The notes under the pieces were generated by a model, which ran no database searches, was not told where the DNA came from, and saw only the letters and a list, made by a program, of their open reading frames with translations. Below, piece by piece: positions 36,571-49,751 of a stretch of 64,000 bases of DNA. The number at the start of each line of letters is the position of its first letter. Within the stretch, counting starts at the first letter, position 1. The stretch covers positions 248,001 through 312,000 of the forward strand of contig JAUIRK010000101.1 in assembly GCA_030549495.1 (NCBI GenBank). Reading direction: 5' to 3'. The translations under genes and the position numbers were made by a program. Source of the stretch: Nectonema munidae. Taxonomy: Eukaryota > Nematomorpha > Nectonematoida > Nectonematidae.

Positions 36571-37329
36571 AAATTTCTTTTTTCACCTGAATTGAATTCT
36601 AGCTTGAAATTTCTTTAACCCCCTCTGCTTTCCTTCGTCTAAGATATGTTTTCACCAACCCTCCTTTCAATTATATCTTAAATGTTGTCCTAAAACAATT
36701 TCTCTCAGAACCAATGACCTAATCATAGATAACATAGTAATAATCAACCTAAAACAAATGACTAGGTATGATATAAATAATGTTTTATCTTAGTTTAATT
36801 ATGTTTTTTCCATATTTTTTTTAGGTTTTGTCTTGTGGTTCTCAAAATGCGTGGTCGAAGTTTGATCAAGTATCCATTTTCCAAAAAAAAAGGATGATTT
36901 CATAGAACAGTTAAGGGTGTTGCAAGATCGTGCGATTTTTTCCAAAATTTGCTTCTTAGTATTCTGTTCTTCTAAATTTCTACTTTTCGGTTTATACTAA
37001 AGCTGATAATATTGTCATGCTTTTTCTCGCATAATATTTATTCCACTTTTTATTACAGGCTTTGCATACGAAAGAAGAAAATTTATTGATAAATGGAAGG
37101 CTGCGGAGACGTCACTTTAAGGAATTGAACTTGAAGGCTTGGATCTATATCATTCGCTTAACCATTAGGCTATGTTTAATTATTAATTTTTACTTTGAAA
37201 AAAGTCTTTTTAATTATATCAATTTTTATCGTTTTAAGTCAATAAAGCTAAAAAAGTTTACATTTTATTAAGATAAATTTTTGCTGTCTTAGTAATTACC
37301 AGGCCGGACAAAAGTTAATTTTTACACAC

Positions 37330-38110
37330 TTACAAAAAAACCTATAATTAACACCTTTTGAATCGATTTTGATTTTATACCAAATCAACCATGCTAATTT
37401 CATTTCTAGTCTTAATTTTTGCTTTTAAGGAGGGAAAATATCTGCAAATATCAATCAAATATGCGTTTTAATTCTGAAACTGTCTCCAAAAATATTATCT
37501 TAAATTTTATATAAAATATATGTTTTTATACCAAATCAACCATGCTAGTTTAATTTTTGCACGCAGTTTTTGCATATGGAGTTTAAAATAACTATAAGTG
37601 TCAATTAAAGTTACGGTTTACTTTTAAAAATTGTCTCCAAAAATTTTGATTCAAATTTTACATGAAATATATGCTTTTATACCAAATCGATCATCCTGGT
37701 ATCATTTCAGGACTCCTTTCTCGCATTTAGATGTTTTAAAATATTTACAGTTTATGTCTAAAAACCATCTCCAAAAATGTTATCTCTAATTTTATATGAA
37801 ATATGTTTTTAATCCAAATCAACCAAGCTAGTTTCATTTCTTAACTGAGTTTTCGCATTTAGAGGTTTTAAAATATGTGCAAGCACTAATCAAATGTGAG
37901 TTTCTGGTTTCATTTTTGGACTCCGTTTTCAAATTCAGGGTTTGAAAATATCAGAAAGCTTCAATCTAATGTGTAGTCTACGTTTAAAAACTGTCGCCAA
38001 AAATATTTTCAAAATTTTAAATTAAATATCTCTTTTTATTCCAAATTGAATATGCTTTTTTTATTTCTGTACTCCATTTTGGTTAATAAATGTAAAAATT
38101 ATCTGGAAGT
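37330..38110. repeat. Diverged ~150-bp tandem repeat, array A
   Basis: Five or six copies of a unit marked by TATACCAAATCAACCATGCT, then TTTCATTTCTGGACTC, TTTTCGCATTTAG, GTGTCAATCAAATG, and CTGTCTCCAAAAATATT. Marker starts lie at about 37379, 37532, 37680, 37815 and 38041, with a partial unit near 37900. Copies differ considerably, so the array is old. Confidence 0.85.
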
Positions 38111-38283
38111 GTAAATTGAATTAGTGATATTTTTTTCCAGAAAATCGTTATATAGTAAAAAATAAATATTTTTATATATTTTGACTTATAATACAAAATT
38201 TCCCTTTTGAGATGACTGTCATATAAAAATCAATTTTCCGACAGGTTTTATTGATTTTGATAAATTAGCAATCTCTATAGACA

Positions 38284-38481
38284 CAGTGGCGTAGCCAAAA
38301 AATGGAAGTTGGGGGGCATGCAAGGAATTTAGGGGGGCAAGCATGTTGGAAATAAAATAAGAACTTTAATTAAGTAGTAAAAATATTTGGTATTTGGGGG
38401 GGGGGCAGAAAAGGTATTTGGGGGGGGGGGGGGGGGCACTGCGCCCCTTGCCCCCCCCCCTCCCTTCTGGCTACGCCCCTG
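38284..38481. mobile_element. Short hAT-type MITE
   Basis: Inverted ends CAGTGGCGTAGCCA and TGGCTACGCCCCTG, a form typical of hAT MITEs. ATAGACA flanks both sides (38277-38283 and 38482-38488), seven bases of an expected 8-bp duplication. The interior holds long G and C runs. A further G/C-rich remnant lies just beyond, at 38.56-38.64 kb. Confidence 0.8.
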
Positions 38482-38649
38482 ATAGACATCATCACTGAAT
38501 TTAGACAAAGTTGAAATATATATATCCCATCGAAAATATTTATAAAAACTTATTAATATCTGAGAAAAGGGGCGGGGGCACTTTACACAGCCCCCCCCTC
38601 CTCCTAGCACTTGAGGGGACTAATTTAGCCCAGCACTAATAGGGTAATA

Positions 38650-41020
38650 TATAACAAAAAAAAATACAAAGCAAAATATGTTTTACACGTGAACTATAAT
38701 TAATGAGATGTTAATATTTTATAATGTTTTTTTGAAAGCAGATAAACATAGGTAAAAGTTAATAGTTTATTTTATAATGTTATTTTCTAGAAAAAAGCTA
38801 GGTATATGGTAGTAATATGTAATTTGTCATAGTGTAGAAAATTTTGAGGGGTTGTATTTGGTATTCATCGTTTTAAGGTTTTGGAGGAGAGAGTAATTAT
38901 AAATGATGAGGGCTTGTGTTCTGTGTTCTACACCTTGAGGTTTTTGAAGATTTATACACTGATGTTCGTGGTGAAACAACTACTCGGAATGTGCAGAACC
39001 GAAAGTTTTACATGTATCGAAAGCGAAACTTTCTTATCTCATTGGAAACAACCAAAAATCGATTTCTGCTAATCTCTACGCTATAACACGTTTCCTGATC
39101 ATGCTGAAGTAAAATAAATTATATCTTTTATAAGATCTTTAAATTTATTCATCCTTCACGAAATATTAAATGTGCATTCAATAAAACTATTATATCTAAA
39201 TTCCAATTAAACGTTCTTAAAACAAGCTATCAGCTCAGCGTGTTATATATATTTTAGCTAATAAAAAAATTTCCTTCTTCATCAACTTTGATATTAATTT
39301 CACTTTACAGCTTAATACTTCTTTTCCATTATCTTCATTTAGTTCAGTTTATTTTAAGAAAATTTTCTAAATTTGCTTAATTTATTTTACAGATTTGTTT
39401 TTTCTTATCCTGTTGAGGGCCGAATTTTGAGGATTAATCGTCCGCTTTCTTTTCAATGGAATTTTGAATATTTAAAGCAGGCGATTTTCATTTCTTGGGA
39501 TATTGGTGCACACGGATGCTGAAAAGGTTACATCCTAAAATCATTTAGGATTAATCTAGATTAATTTATCTTATACATTAGATCTTTTACACGTTAAAAT
39601 AAGTGTTTGCTAAAATTTAAGAAATACTGTGCTGATAATTTATAATGTATTCGGATTTTTAGTATATACACTATAAATTATATACTTCCATATCATAAGA
39701 ACCTTATGTGCATTAATTTGTGTCGGTATTAAATGGGTGTTAGAGAAGTCGAAAGATGACCAGATATGGGAAGATATACTATATTTAATTAATCTCGATG
39801 AAAATAAAGATCTATACGAAGATAAATATTATTATTTTATAGAATCAAAATCAATATACTTAGTACAAGTATCGAAATCGGAAGTTTGGAGTGGTATCCT
39901 AATTGCATCGGTAGTGTCTTGAAAATCTAGATTTGTTTCATCACTACTATATATATGATAGTTTTTAGTCACTATTCACATTATACTTATTCAAAAGTTA
40001 GTGAAGTATAAATGCTGTTACTTGGTTTTTATTCATGCATGCAATTTACAATGTATTTCTTTCACAACATACACATCCAAAAGAAAAGACACAAATAATA
40101 ATTATATCTGTGCATTATATGCTATCTCCAACTGTTTACGGGTTTAACCAAAGAGTGTTGGTCTCAATTAAAGTAAGTTTAAATTTCATTTATAATCCGT
40201 ATTTAATTAAAAAACGTATGAAAAAGTTGTAAAACATAATTCTTTTTTGAAAATTTTACAAAAAAATTCATACAAGATTCTTTTGGGTGATTTACAAAAT
40301 CGATTCCTGTCAGAAAAAATAATTATAGAAAATGTGAATTTCATTCAAGGATATAATTGGAAACACTCAAACAATGAAATCATTTATATTCAAAATACCA
40401 AGCTTTATGTTAATAATTGACGCAGTTATTCTTAGCTCAGTATCTTACTGCTATAAACCAGTATTTTCATCTCAATAGCTATGCTACAATAAATTTAGTT
40501 TACAATTTACTATTTTTTTTCCAAAGTTTTGGATATTTTTTAATAAATGTCATGATAGAAAAGTGGGGGCAACATGGGGGCCAGTGAAAAAATAAGGGGC
40601 AGGTGGCTTGGCCCCCTGTAAAATCACAACTGGTTATATGGTTTTCATACAGAAAGGGGAGAAGATCTATTTAAAGATTGTGCTTATGACTATGGGATAA
40701 AGAGAATTATATGATGTTCCTCATAAATATATTGATTGAAGGATGTCGTACATCCCATGTGATTACATGGATTACCTACAATGCATTTATTAGAGATGCA
40801 GCAGACAGATATAGATCTAGAAGATAGATGTATCTTGCATATAAATAATGCAAACGAATGATATACAAGAGTTCTTTTAATATAAGTATACAATAATACA
40901 CGTTTCCTTCATTAAAGACTTAGGCCGAACTTCCCCATCTAAGCACTATGGATCCCATTAAATAAAAAAAATTTACAAATTAAAAATAATATATGGAAAC
41001 TATTCTAAAAACACAAAAGT
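38650..41020. other. No gene recognised
   Basis: AT-rich DNA with short motif-free frames. A G-rich patch at 40.56-40.62 kb (GTGGGGGCAACATGGGGGCC) resembles transposon-end debris but has no pairable ends. Confidence 0.55.
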
Positions 41021-41029
41021 CAATCAAGA

Positions 41030-41800
41030 TTTTTATGGTGATAAATATATCTAATAAAATATTCATTAAAATTTTATATAAAACATGTTTTTATAGTAAA
41101 TCGGACATACTGGTTTCATTTCTGGAGCCAGATTTTCCAGTTACGGTTGAAAACAGCAAATTTTTTTTAGATTTGCAAATTGTCTTCAATAATATTCACT
41201 CAAATTTTCCATGAAATAGATCGAATGAACTCAGATTTTACATTTAGGGTTCACAAATGGGTAAAAGTGTCAATCAAAGTGGGGTTTAAGTCTGAAAATT
41301 GTTCTCAAAAATATTTTTTAAATATTAAATAAAATACAAGTTTTTATACTAAATCCATAACGTTGGTCTCATTGGACAGTTTTCTCAAGTAGAATTTGAA
41401 AATATCTGAAAGTGTGAATCAAATTGCGGTCGCCTGAAATTTATCTCCAAATATATTTATACACATTTTAAATAAAATATTTTTTAACTAAATCTACTAT
41501 GCTGGTTTCATTTCTGCACTCTGTTTTCGAAATTAGTGTTCAAAAATGTGTGAAAATGTCAATCAAATTTGCTTTTGAGGCCTAACAATTTTCACCAAAA
41601 AAATCTTGACTTAGCGTCTATATTAGATACACTATTGAAATATATTTCTATAGTCAGGAAAGAATAACGCTTTTGTATCGTTAATTTTATTGATAAAAAT
41701 CGCTACTTGATTAAAAATCGTCAATAAATATTTCGATTTAGAATGAAATTCTCTCTAAAAATATCCTTCAAATTTAAATAATTTTTTATAGTAAATCGAA
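41030..41800. repeat. Diverged ~150-bp tandem repeat, array B
   Basis: The same unit as array A in the same orientation, with marker positions near 41096, 41352, 41490 and 41793 and the phrases GGTTTCATTTCTGGAGCC and GTGTCAATCAAAGTGGGG. Three kilobases of unrelated sequence separate the arrays. Confidence 0.8.
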
Positions 41801-41849
41801 ACGCTTAGAAGTGTCAAACGAATTAGTGATATATGGTTAGTGATCAACT

Positions 41850-44300
41850 TTTTCCAAAAAAAATCATTTGTGGATATATTTTTGAGAAATCGGTAATATA
41901 TAGTACACATGTCTCTCCATTTATTTTTAGAAGGTTGTTTTTCTTTTTTCAAGGGTTGACCTTAATTGTGGCTTTAGCTTTATTTTTTCCAACTTTTTTA
42001 TTATTTCTCCATGTTGTTTTGTCATTTAATTTCAAGTACCATTTTTTATTCTTCTTTTACAACGTTACCTCATGTCTTCCTTGGTGTAACTCGTATTGTT
42101 TTTCCAGGTACTTTTAGATTCATTTCTTTATCCCTTCTCTTCAGATGTTGAAGCCAATTCATTATATTCTAGATGTTTTTTCTGTTTCATATTTTTTTTA
42201 ATAGTATTTTGCAATTATTCTCATTTTTCTTTTGGCATTTTTCATTCTATCTCATCACATTTTTTGATTCCCCAAATTTCACTTCCGTTTATAAGTATAT
42301 ACAAATATTACTTTTTACATATGTTGGCTTATTATACTTTCTTCTATTGATATCAATATCTCCTAATCATTTAGGGGTGAAATTTTCTATAAAAAAACAA
42401 ACTCACTAAAGCATTTTTGAAGATCATTGCGTGAGAGGGAAGCGACCTGAAAGAATTTCGAAAAGAGAACGAGTGATCAAAAGAACATTTTAAAAGTAAA
42501 TCCTGGTGCCTTGCTTTTATATGGTCAGAGTAGTGTTTCTAGCTTAGGAAAAAAGCATGTATCTTGTTTATACGGAAGATTTAACGTATTTCAATGAACT
42601 AGGAAGTGATGTAATGATCTAAAATTGGATTTTCAAAAAAGATTTTAACCGTGAAAATTACAAGGGCATTCTTGGATTAAAAAAGAGATCAGAAATTTGT
42701 ATTTTATTAATCGTTCAAATTTTGTTTAAAAACTGAGACGTAGAATGAATGAGTTGTCTTACTTCTGAAGTCGTTACCATTTGTTAAATGATCAAGCGGT
42801 ATTTTTTCTCGATTCAATCATTGTTAATAATTTGGATTCCTTTTTTTTATAAACATTATACGAGTTGGTCTCTTTGAGGTATAATTATGGAGTTGAGACA
42901 TGGGCATACACTTGAGATAGCAAACAGGTCAATTAATGCCCCCTCCTTCCTTCGATATTGAAATAATATTTTGCATACCATAGATAATCGTTTTCTATCA
43001 TAATTTACTTGAAATGAAAATTAATATTGTTATAAAGGATATGAATATTTCGATAATGCAGAATTTTTGTCTTTTTTTTAAATATAAATTAGCTAAGTTA
43101 TTTAATTAAAAATTTTATTATTTGCCTCACCATGATAGTTTTAGAAGATGCCCGTGATCTTAGACCCACTATTCACAATGATTATGCACATATTATAAGT
43201 TCACTACAATGTTACCTTTCACAGATTACAGGCAAAATATTGCTTCCCAGCAAATCATCAGAGTCAGGGCATTTAGTAATCGAGGTCGACTATTTGATTT
43301 CACAGAGGTTTGACTCCTACTCAAAATTTCCTTTCACACCTTCAAGGTTGGGATTTCAACGGTAAATGTTTTGTCGGGCAATTAATTTTTAACTTTACCA
43401 ATGCCCACCAGTCAATACCTGATCTCAACTGCTGCCCAGTTTACCTAATACCATCTAAATAGAGAAGGTGTCAGAATTTTCATATTATACAAACAGGTTT
43501 GGGGATATCTATGGTAAGAAAAACACATTTCTTGAGTCAGTTGAATTAATGTCTTTTAGGTTTGTATAGTTTAAAAGTGTGATATTAAAATAGTATAGAA
43601 AAATATAAAACTTAATTTACATACAAAAGAGTAAGAAATACAATTTTTGAACAAATTTCAAATCCTTTCGATTTTTATCCCAAGAGTAAAATTCTGCCTC
43701 CAAAGTTAAATTTTTGTCTAAGAAAAGCAAATTTAAGTATGCAAAATTTTATAAGTGATGAATAACAAAAGATTCACGTGGGGTTGCATTAACTTTTTTT
43801 CAAATTTGAAAAATTAAAAATAGAAAATCACAAAGCCAATTTGAAATATTAGGATTTAGTTAAAAAAAGTTAGAGAAAAATATAAAATTTGACAAGCACT
43901 GCCTTTTATCAAATGAAGAAAACAATTGCTAGCAATCTTTCAGGCTGACATAGGAAATTTCAATCATTTTTAAATTAATGCACAATTCGTAAAGATGAGT
44001 TTTAGTAAAAGGAGGTACGCCATTTTAATATATAAAAAATGTAAGTGTGGAATCAGAGTCCGTGTTACTTTTCTGAATTTCTGACTCCTAAAATAGAAAT
44101 ATAGTCAAGATACAGCTAGGCCTCAAAATCCACATGAATCAACTAAGTTATATGTTTAAGTAAAAATTGACACTTGTTACATCCAAACTCTAAGGCCCAA
44201 AATATAATATGATAAGAATTTTATTGCTCTGAGACTTAGTTGAAGTTTGCAAGTGTGTTTCTTTTTAACCGTCAAAACGTTTACATAACTTTAATGCACA
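41850..44300. other. No gene recognised between repeat array B and the protease gene
   Basis: Phe-rich frames at 41.83-42.41 kb overlap each other on one strand and look like translated poly-T tracts. A 77-codon frame at 43.13 kb shows no known motif. Confidence 0.55.
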
Positions 44301-44308
44301 AATATGAA

Positions 44309-44333
44309 TATATATATATATATATATATATAT
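44309..44333. repeat. (AT)n microsatellite
   Basis: An AT dinucleotide run, about 120 bp beyond the stop codon of the ubiquitin protease gene. Confidence 0.95.
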
Positions 44334-44456
44334 CATATGGGTAACGGAGAGTAATAAATAATAATGCAAAGCTGATAATAAAAATAAAATATAATATGAT
44401 CCTTGAAAGCGAGAGAGCAAACCAATCGAGAGAGAAGAGGGATGATGATGAAGCGT

Positions 44457-46043
44457 TTAATTGATGTACGTGAGAGAAGTGTTAAGCAGAGGTGAGTCGA
44501 AATGATGATGGTGGTACTGAAGGTAGGTCTTTTGGTAGAATAAAAGGTAGCCCTCACTCTTTAAAACTTCGGAAAGGGAGGCTGGTGTGATGATGTGATC
44601 GTTGCAGTGGAACCAGCGATTTTTGTGCTGATTTATGTAGCAGGCGTAGTGTCCTGAGTCAATTTTGCCGATGTGATTCACAACAGCAAACAGTAAATAC
44701 TTGTTTGAGGAAGAATCTGGAGTGGATGTTAGAGAAGACACTTTACTTGTGTTATTGCATTTTTTGGTTTTTGTAAGGAAGGGAGACATGTCTAGTTCTT
44801 GGGGAAAGGAACAAAAAGTCGTTATTTTTTTTAGGTTTTGGAATGACTGGTGTTCAAAGCGTTTTAAATGGAAACACGCAACGATGGGTAATTTTGATAG
44901 AGTAAGTTGTTTTGTAGATTCTTGATACGATTCACATATTGAACATTTAATTTTTGCACTACTTCCTAAATGCTCTGAAAGTGTGAAATTCGTTAAACAA
45001 TCTTCAAGAGATGTAAAACTGCTGTTCTTGGATTTGGCATCACTCAAGTCGAGCGAAATGTCCCAAAATGGATCTACAGTCGTGGAAATGCTGAAACATT
45101 TTTGACATGTCACATCTGATTGCAAGTCACCGGTAAAAACTTTATCGATGATACAATCACATGAAACATGTGAAGATTTTGCAGAATGTGAAGATTTAGA
45201 ATTATTTATCAAGTCTTCCTGGCCTAAAAAATGGCGGTGAAGAGTGTCTAAGGAAGCGATAAAAAATTCGTGAGCATCTTGCTGTTCATACCCCGCTAAG
45301 TGCTTAGCATTTGTCCAGACAAGATGCAAAATTTTGGCGGGAACAAGTGGTTGTACAGAGGCAGAATAAAATTCTTGAAAGAGTTTGCATAATTCACAAA
45401 CCAAGCATTCAACAGGATCATTCATGAGGCAGACATGAACATCACTCAAAAAGTAATTTCGAAGAACAGGGGTGTGAATGAGCGCCTGAAGGATTGTGTT
45501 CATGAAGCAAGTGTTGCCAAGGTTGACAAGGCCTCTCAAACCAAAGTGATCAGAGTAGTGCTTGAAAGAAACCTTTTTGCGTTGCGGAGAAAGGAATAAG
45601 GGGAGTTGAGCAGATGGTGAAACATACCAGTAACAGAAGATGGGTGGAAAGTCTTTGTGTATTGAATTAGAAGTATCGGAGTCTAAACGCTTCAGACTTT
45701 GATCTACTGCTGTGTCGTATATGTAGTGGCGACAACTAACACAAAACACGGTCTTTAAATTCAAGTCAAAAGCCAAGTTGTGACCAAATTTATCTTGGTG
45801 ATGGATGATGTGTTTGCCGTAGTAACAACCAATGAAGACGCAGTCTAAGCACAAATACAAACGCTGTCTGTATTTCTTGCATGTGTAACATTTAAGCTGT
45901 AAATAGTCAAATTTGGGATTAGAAAAGCTGTAAATGCGGCAGGTGGCTAACATCACACCTTTGAGCAATTGTAAAAATGAAGTGTTTGACTTGAATTTTA
46001 TCCAATGCTGACACAATAAAGTTTTTTTCATTGCAAGAAACAA
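44457..46043 (-). CDS. not: Ubiquitin carboxyl-terminal hydrolase, USP22/nonstop type
   Basis: Cysteine protease of the SAGA deubiquitinase module that removes ubiquitin from histone H2B in the nucleus. An N-terminal ZnF-UBP occupies about residues 11-110 (C-Q-H start, KCYTC, CLDCVFIGCYYGKHIIHH, HNLAFD, FCVSC). The USP domain follows from about 168: GLVNLGNTCFMN with catalytic Cys179, HLAGYEQQDAHEF, paired C-x2-C zinc ligands (CQKC 313-316, CSIC 367-370), SSAKIKCS, LPIVACFHLKRFEH, DSGHYACYI with His465, and FHCNDHIITPAS with Asp482. Length (528) matches USP22. All catalytic residues are present. The start may be Met1 or Met5, both just before the first zinc ligand. The gene is intronless, yet I see no A-tract or flanking duplication marking a retrocopy. 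Alternative: USP27X/USP51-like paralogue, which is vertebrate-specific and so unlikely. Confidence 0.93.
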   Translation of the reverse strand: MFLAMKKTLLCQHWIKFKSNTSFLQLLKGVMLATCRIYSFSNPKFDYLQLKCYTCKKYRQRLYLCLDCVFIGCYYGKHIIHHQDKFGHNLAFDLNLKTVFCVSCRHYIYDTAVDQSLKRLDSDTSNSIHKDFPPIFCYWYVSPSAQLPLFLSPQRKKVSFKHYSDHFGLRGLVNLGNTCFMNTILQALIHTPVLRNYFLSDVHVCLMNDPVECLVCELCKLFQEFYSASVQPLVPAKILHLVWTNAKHLAGYEQQDAHEFFIASLDTLHRHFLGQEDLINNSKSSHSAKSSHVSCDCIIDKVFTGDLQSDVTCQKCFSISTTVDPFWDISLDLSDAKSKNSSFTSLEDCLTNFTLSEHLGSSAKIKCSICESYQESTKQLTLSKLPIVACFHLKRFEHQSFQNLKKITTFCSFPQELDMSPFLTKTKKCNNTSKVSSLTSTPDSSSNKYLLFAVVNHIGKIDSGHYACYINQHKNRWFHCNDHIITPASLSEVLKSEGYLLFYQKTYLQYHHHHFDSPLLNTSLTYIN

Positions 46044-49000
46044 CGAACAAAAACTCTAAAAGGATAATGAAATATAAAATTAAAAACAAACTTTTCATCC
46101 ATTACAAAGTAAAATAAAATTATATTTTAATCACAACATAAAAAATTTGTTGGACACAAAGATTCAACAGCTACACTCAAAGGTACTTATATTAAACCTC
46201 CAGGAAGTGAATTTGGATAGATGAAATGAAAGTTGAAGATTTAGCATCTTACAGTAGTTGGTCAGGGATTTAATCAGCAGAGGGGCAAAAAATTTTCAGG
46301 CAAGAAAGGAGAGGCTTACTTACTTTTTTTTATAGCGAGATTAAAAGAAAGATCGATGCTAGATATGAATCTGAGATCATTAAGCCAAAACAAACATTAC
46401 TTACTCACGTGTCTATCTTATAGATACAAGTAGTACAATTTAAAAGTTACTTGGAATGCGTAAGAAAAAAATGCAGATTATCAACCCATTAAAAAAACTT
46501 TCGCGAAAAAAAATATAAACATAATTGATCGATTGTCGCTACGTTAATTGAAATAGAGATATTGGTGATTTAGCTCTAAATTAATCAAGCAAATATTTAA
46601 AGATACTATACTGGTTAACCTATCAGAAAACTAATTGAATATGGCAGCAGCATTACTTTATAACACTAACGTTCTAACTTATATTCACATAGGGAGAACA
46701 TATATACAAATATATTATTTTTAGAATCCTCTAGTCTTATATCAACTTGAAGTATAGGTTTATTAATCTACACATGAAGCCTATCTAATTAAAATTTACT
46801 CACTCACAACTGCCCTAATGAAAATACTCGAAAGTATATACTGGATAATACATACATGGAGAAATAGTGCAATAGAAAAAAGGGCAGATATAAAATAGGG
46901 ATGATTCTGTTTGAATTAAAATCAATTTAGAATTTAAACGAAGGTAGATGTAGAAAACAAAAATTTACAAGATAGTTTAAGTGTTAGGATTTTACGTTAA
47001 GCAGATACTATTTAATAAACACATCTACAAAGCTGATACAGTTATCTAGTAGAAAATTATTTCTTAAATATAATTAATTGATTATTTCTAGATTTTAAAG
47101 CGAAAAAAAATAGGTCACATTAGAAAAATAATATAATACCAACTTACATAAAATTCGATAAGAAAACTAAGATTACATCCTTAAACAAAGATATGGAAAT
47201 AATTATGATATATTCATCCCAAATGCAAAGAAAAAATAGTAGTAATTAATTTTTTTTTCAAAAACTTTTTGAAAAGTATAAGCAATGAAATAGATCTTAA
47301 AATTAATTAATGAAAAAAAAACTAAATGAAATTTAAAAATAGAGTTTATGTGTTATTTATAGTTACTCATTTTCTAATAATTAAAAAAAACGTAAATAAT
47401 CTGAAGCTTTCATTTGATTTACATAATTGTTTTAAATTATGTACTCAGATTGGTTAGACCAGATTTGAATTATTCAAAAAAGAGTTACAAAAAAATCTTT
47501 TTGAATTTAATTAAAAATCTAGATTAAATATTTTAAAAAATTCTTCATCTTAAGATAATATTTCCATATTTAATTTTTTTCTGTTTCTTTAAAAGGTTTT
47601 GTCGATTGAAAGAAGTAGCAAAAATTTATTTATCATGAATAAATGTGATCAATAAATTGTATTATGTTTGTTAAAGAGCCAATCTAATAGTGGCTTAAGT
47701 AACAAATATATGGGAAGGAAAGGTTACTCATAGGGGTGCTTATAATACTGAATATAAGTTTCTTATTCTTTAACACATACTTATCAAATTATTTTCCAGT
47801 TGATTGCTTTGCTTTATATAATTTTTAATTAATTATTTTATTGTTTTTTACTTTTCTAGTTTTCTTTTATTATCACCATTATATATTAATATTATATTCT
47901 ATATAATGTTTTTATAACATATATTTTATTATAACTCATTTTGCCTTATTATGTAATCGTTTATTTAGTTCGAATATCTCCAAGCGGCTTTATGGCCTTG
48001 CGAAATATTCTATCCAGGGAAATGCTAAATTATGGGTGGACAGAGGCAGACGTAATCAAACACCCATAAACATAGATTTCAATCAGATTTCTTAAAGTTT
48101 ATGCTTCTAATAAAAAAATTAGCTATACTAAATAAAAAATACTTCAACAGTAAACAAAATCTCTTGCAAAATTAGATAACCTACTTTCAAATTGTTTAAT
48201 AAATAACTTTAAAAAACTTTTATACTGTTTTTTAATTCCCTCTATAGTTCCTAAAAAATAGAATGTTATTTTATTAATAAAACATAAACTGAAAAAAAAC
48301 TTGAATAATAAATTTAATTAGGTATAAAAAGAAGATCAGATTATCTTTGCAAACCCTATTACTTTAGGTATTACTATTGTTTAATAATTTTTCTATATCA
48401 TTTAAAATATTTCATTTAATTAGGTATCTTGATAACATAACTATTTTTCAAAACTTAAAACGAGGGTTTTTTATGAACCATTTTTGTAAAATGATCATTT
48501 TTTAAAAAGGACGCATGGTTCTCATTCATTACCTCAATTGTTACATAATTCAAAGAGATTCCTATGGTTAATAAAGAAAATATTTGTCTATTGCGAAAAA
48601 TTGTAAAGAAGAGAATGACAATTGCGCTGCATAGGATAAGTGTATTTCTACTAAACGTTCATTTATTTTGGAAAAAAGTCAATTAGTTGAGGCTAATTAC
48701 ATTCGCCATTTTTTAATAAAAAAACTCTTTACGATATTATGACTTTTAAATATATAGATAGCTTTCCCTTGTATGTTTCTCACTTAAATTCTAAGTTCAA
48801 ACATATAGGTCAGAACAGACCCTGAAATTTTTGATTTTATAATTTTCCGAAGCGCCACTACAAATTAATAATTTAACGAATTTAAACGATTAATCACGCC
48901 ATAATTCCAAATATATTAGCTACAAAAAAATTTTTATAATAAAGAAAATAACCCAGATAATTTTACAACAATAGCTTACCAAATTCAAAATGTTATTAGT

Positions 49001-49745
49001 TCTTGTCTTAAAAGTCATGTAAAACATTTTTACTCAATAGGAAAACCAGACCGTACTTTTAAATCTAGGTCCATGTTAGTTAACTAAATTTATGTTTCAA
49101 GAGGAAAATAAATAAAAAGCAATAAACGAACACTTCTACTTATTTGTGGTTTATGTGTTCCATTGGGATTGGGAATATGAAGCATATCTTTCAAACAAAC
49201 ATTCATTTTCCAACTATGCAATCACTCTTTGTAATAAACATCTAAGAATCAATTTAATTAGATACAATTAAATTAAAATGTGTGTTAAAAAGCATGAAAT
49301 TAATGTCATCAAAAATAAAATATTCTCTACTAATGTAGTTTGTTCGCTGCAAGATTTAAATTAATTTCAAGAAGCTTCGAACAATATCAATTTAGAATAT
49401 GCTACAAAATTTAACAGCTATAAACCATTTTTAGAAAAAATTTAAAGAATTCGTTATTTTTCCTCGGAGTAAATTTTGAGAAATTACACCTTTTTTTAGA
49501 CAAGCAATATATCCGAATCTAAGAATCATATATTTAAACTTAATTTCAATTGGAAGCGAAAAATATTTTAGAAATTATAAAATGCATCATTTAGAAAGTG
49601 GCATCAAAACCTACTTTTTCAGGCCATTTTAACTGGGGAGTAGGAGTTTTCAAACATATATAATAAGAAAGTTAAAATAAATAATATAAATACTTCTTTG
49701 TTTAAAATTTAGAAGAATTATCTAGGGTTTCGATATCATTGGATA
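46044..49745. other. AT-rich intergenic region, nothing recognised
   Basis: Upstream side of the ubiquitin protease gene; its promoter must lie at the left end but no core motif is convincing. The remainder is A/T runs without supported frames. Confidence 0.55.
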
Positions 49746-49751
49746 CATATA

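Noticed and set aside
41833-42409. Three overlapping Phe-rich plus-strand frames
   Set aside because: Translation of poly-T tracts in several frames at once; hydrophobic stretches are compositional, not membrane proteins.
43132-43365. 77-codon frame with a balanced amino-acid mix
   Set aside because: No known motif and no splice context; a tRNA-like B box was considered at 43.3 kb but does not match the SINE families here.
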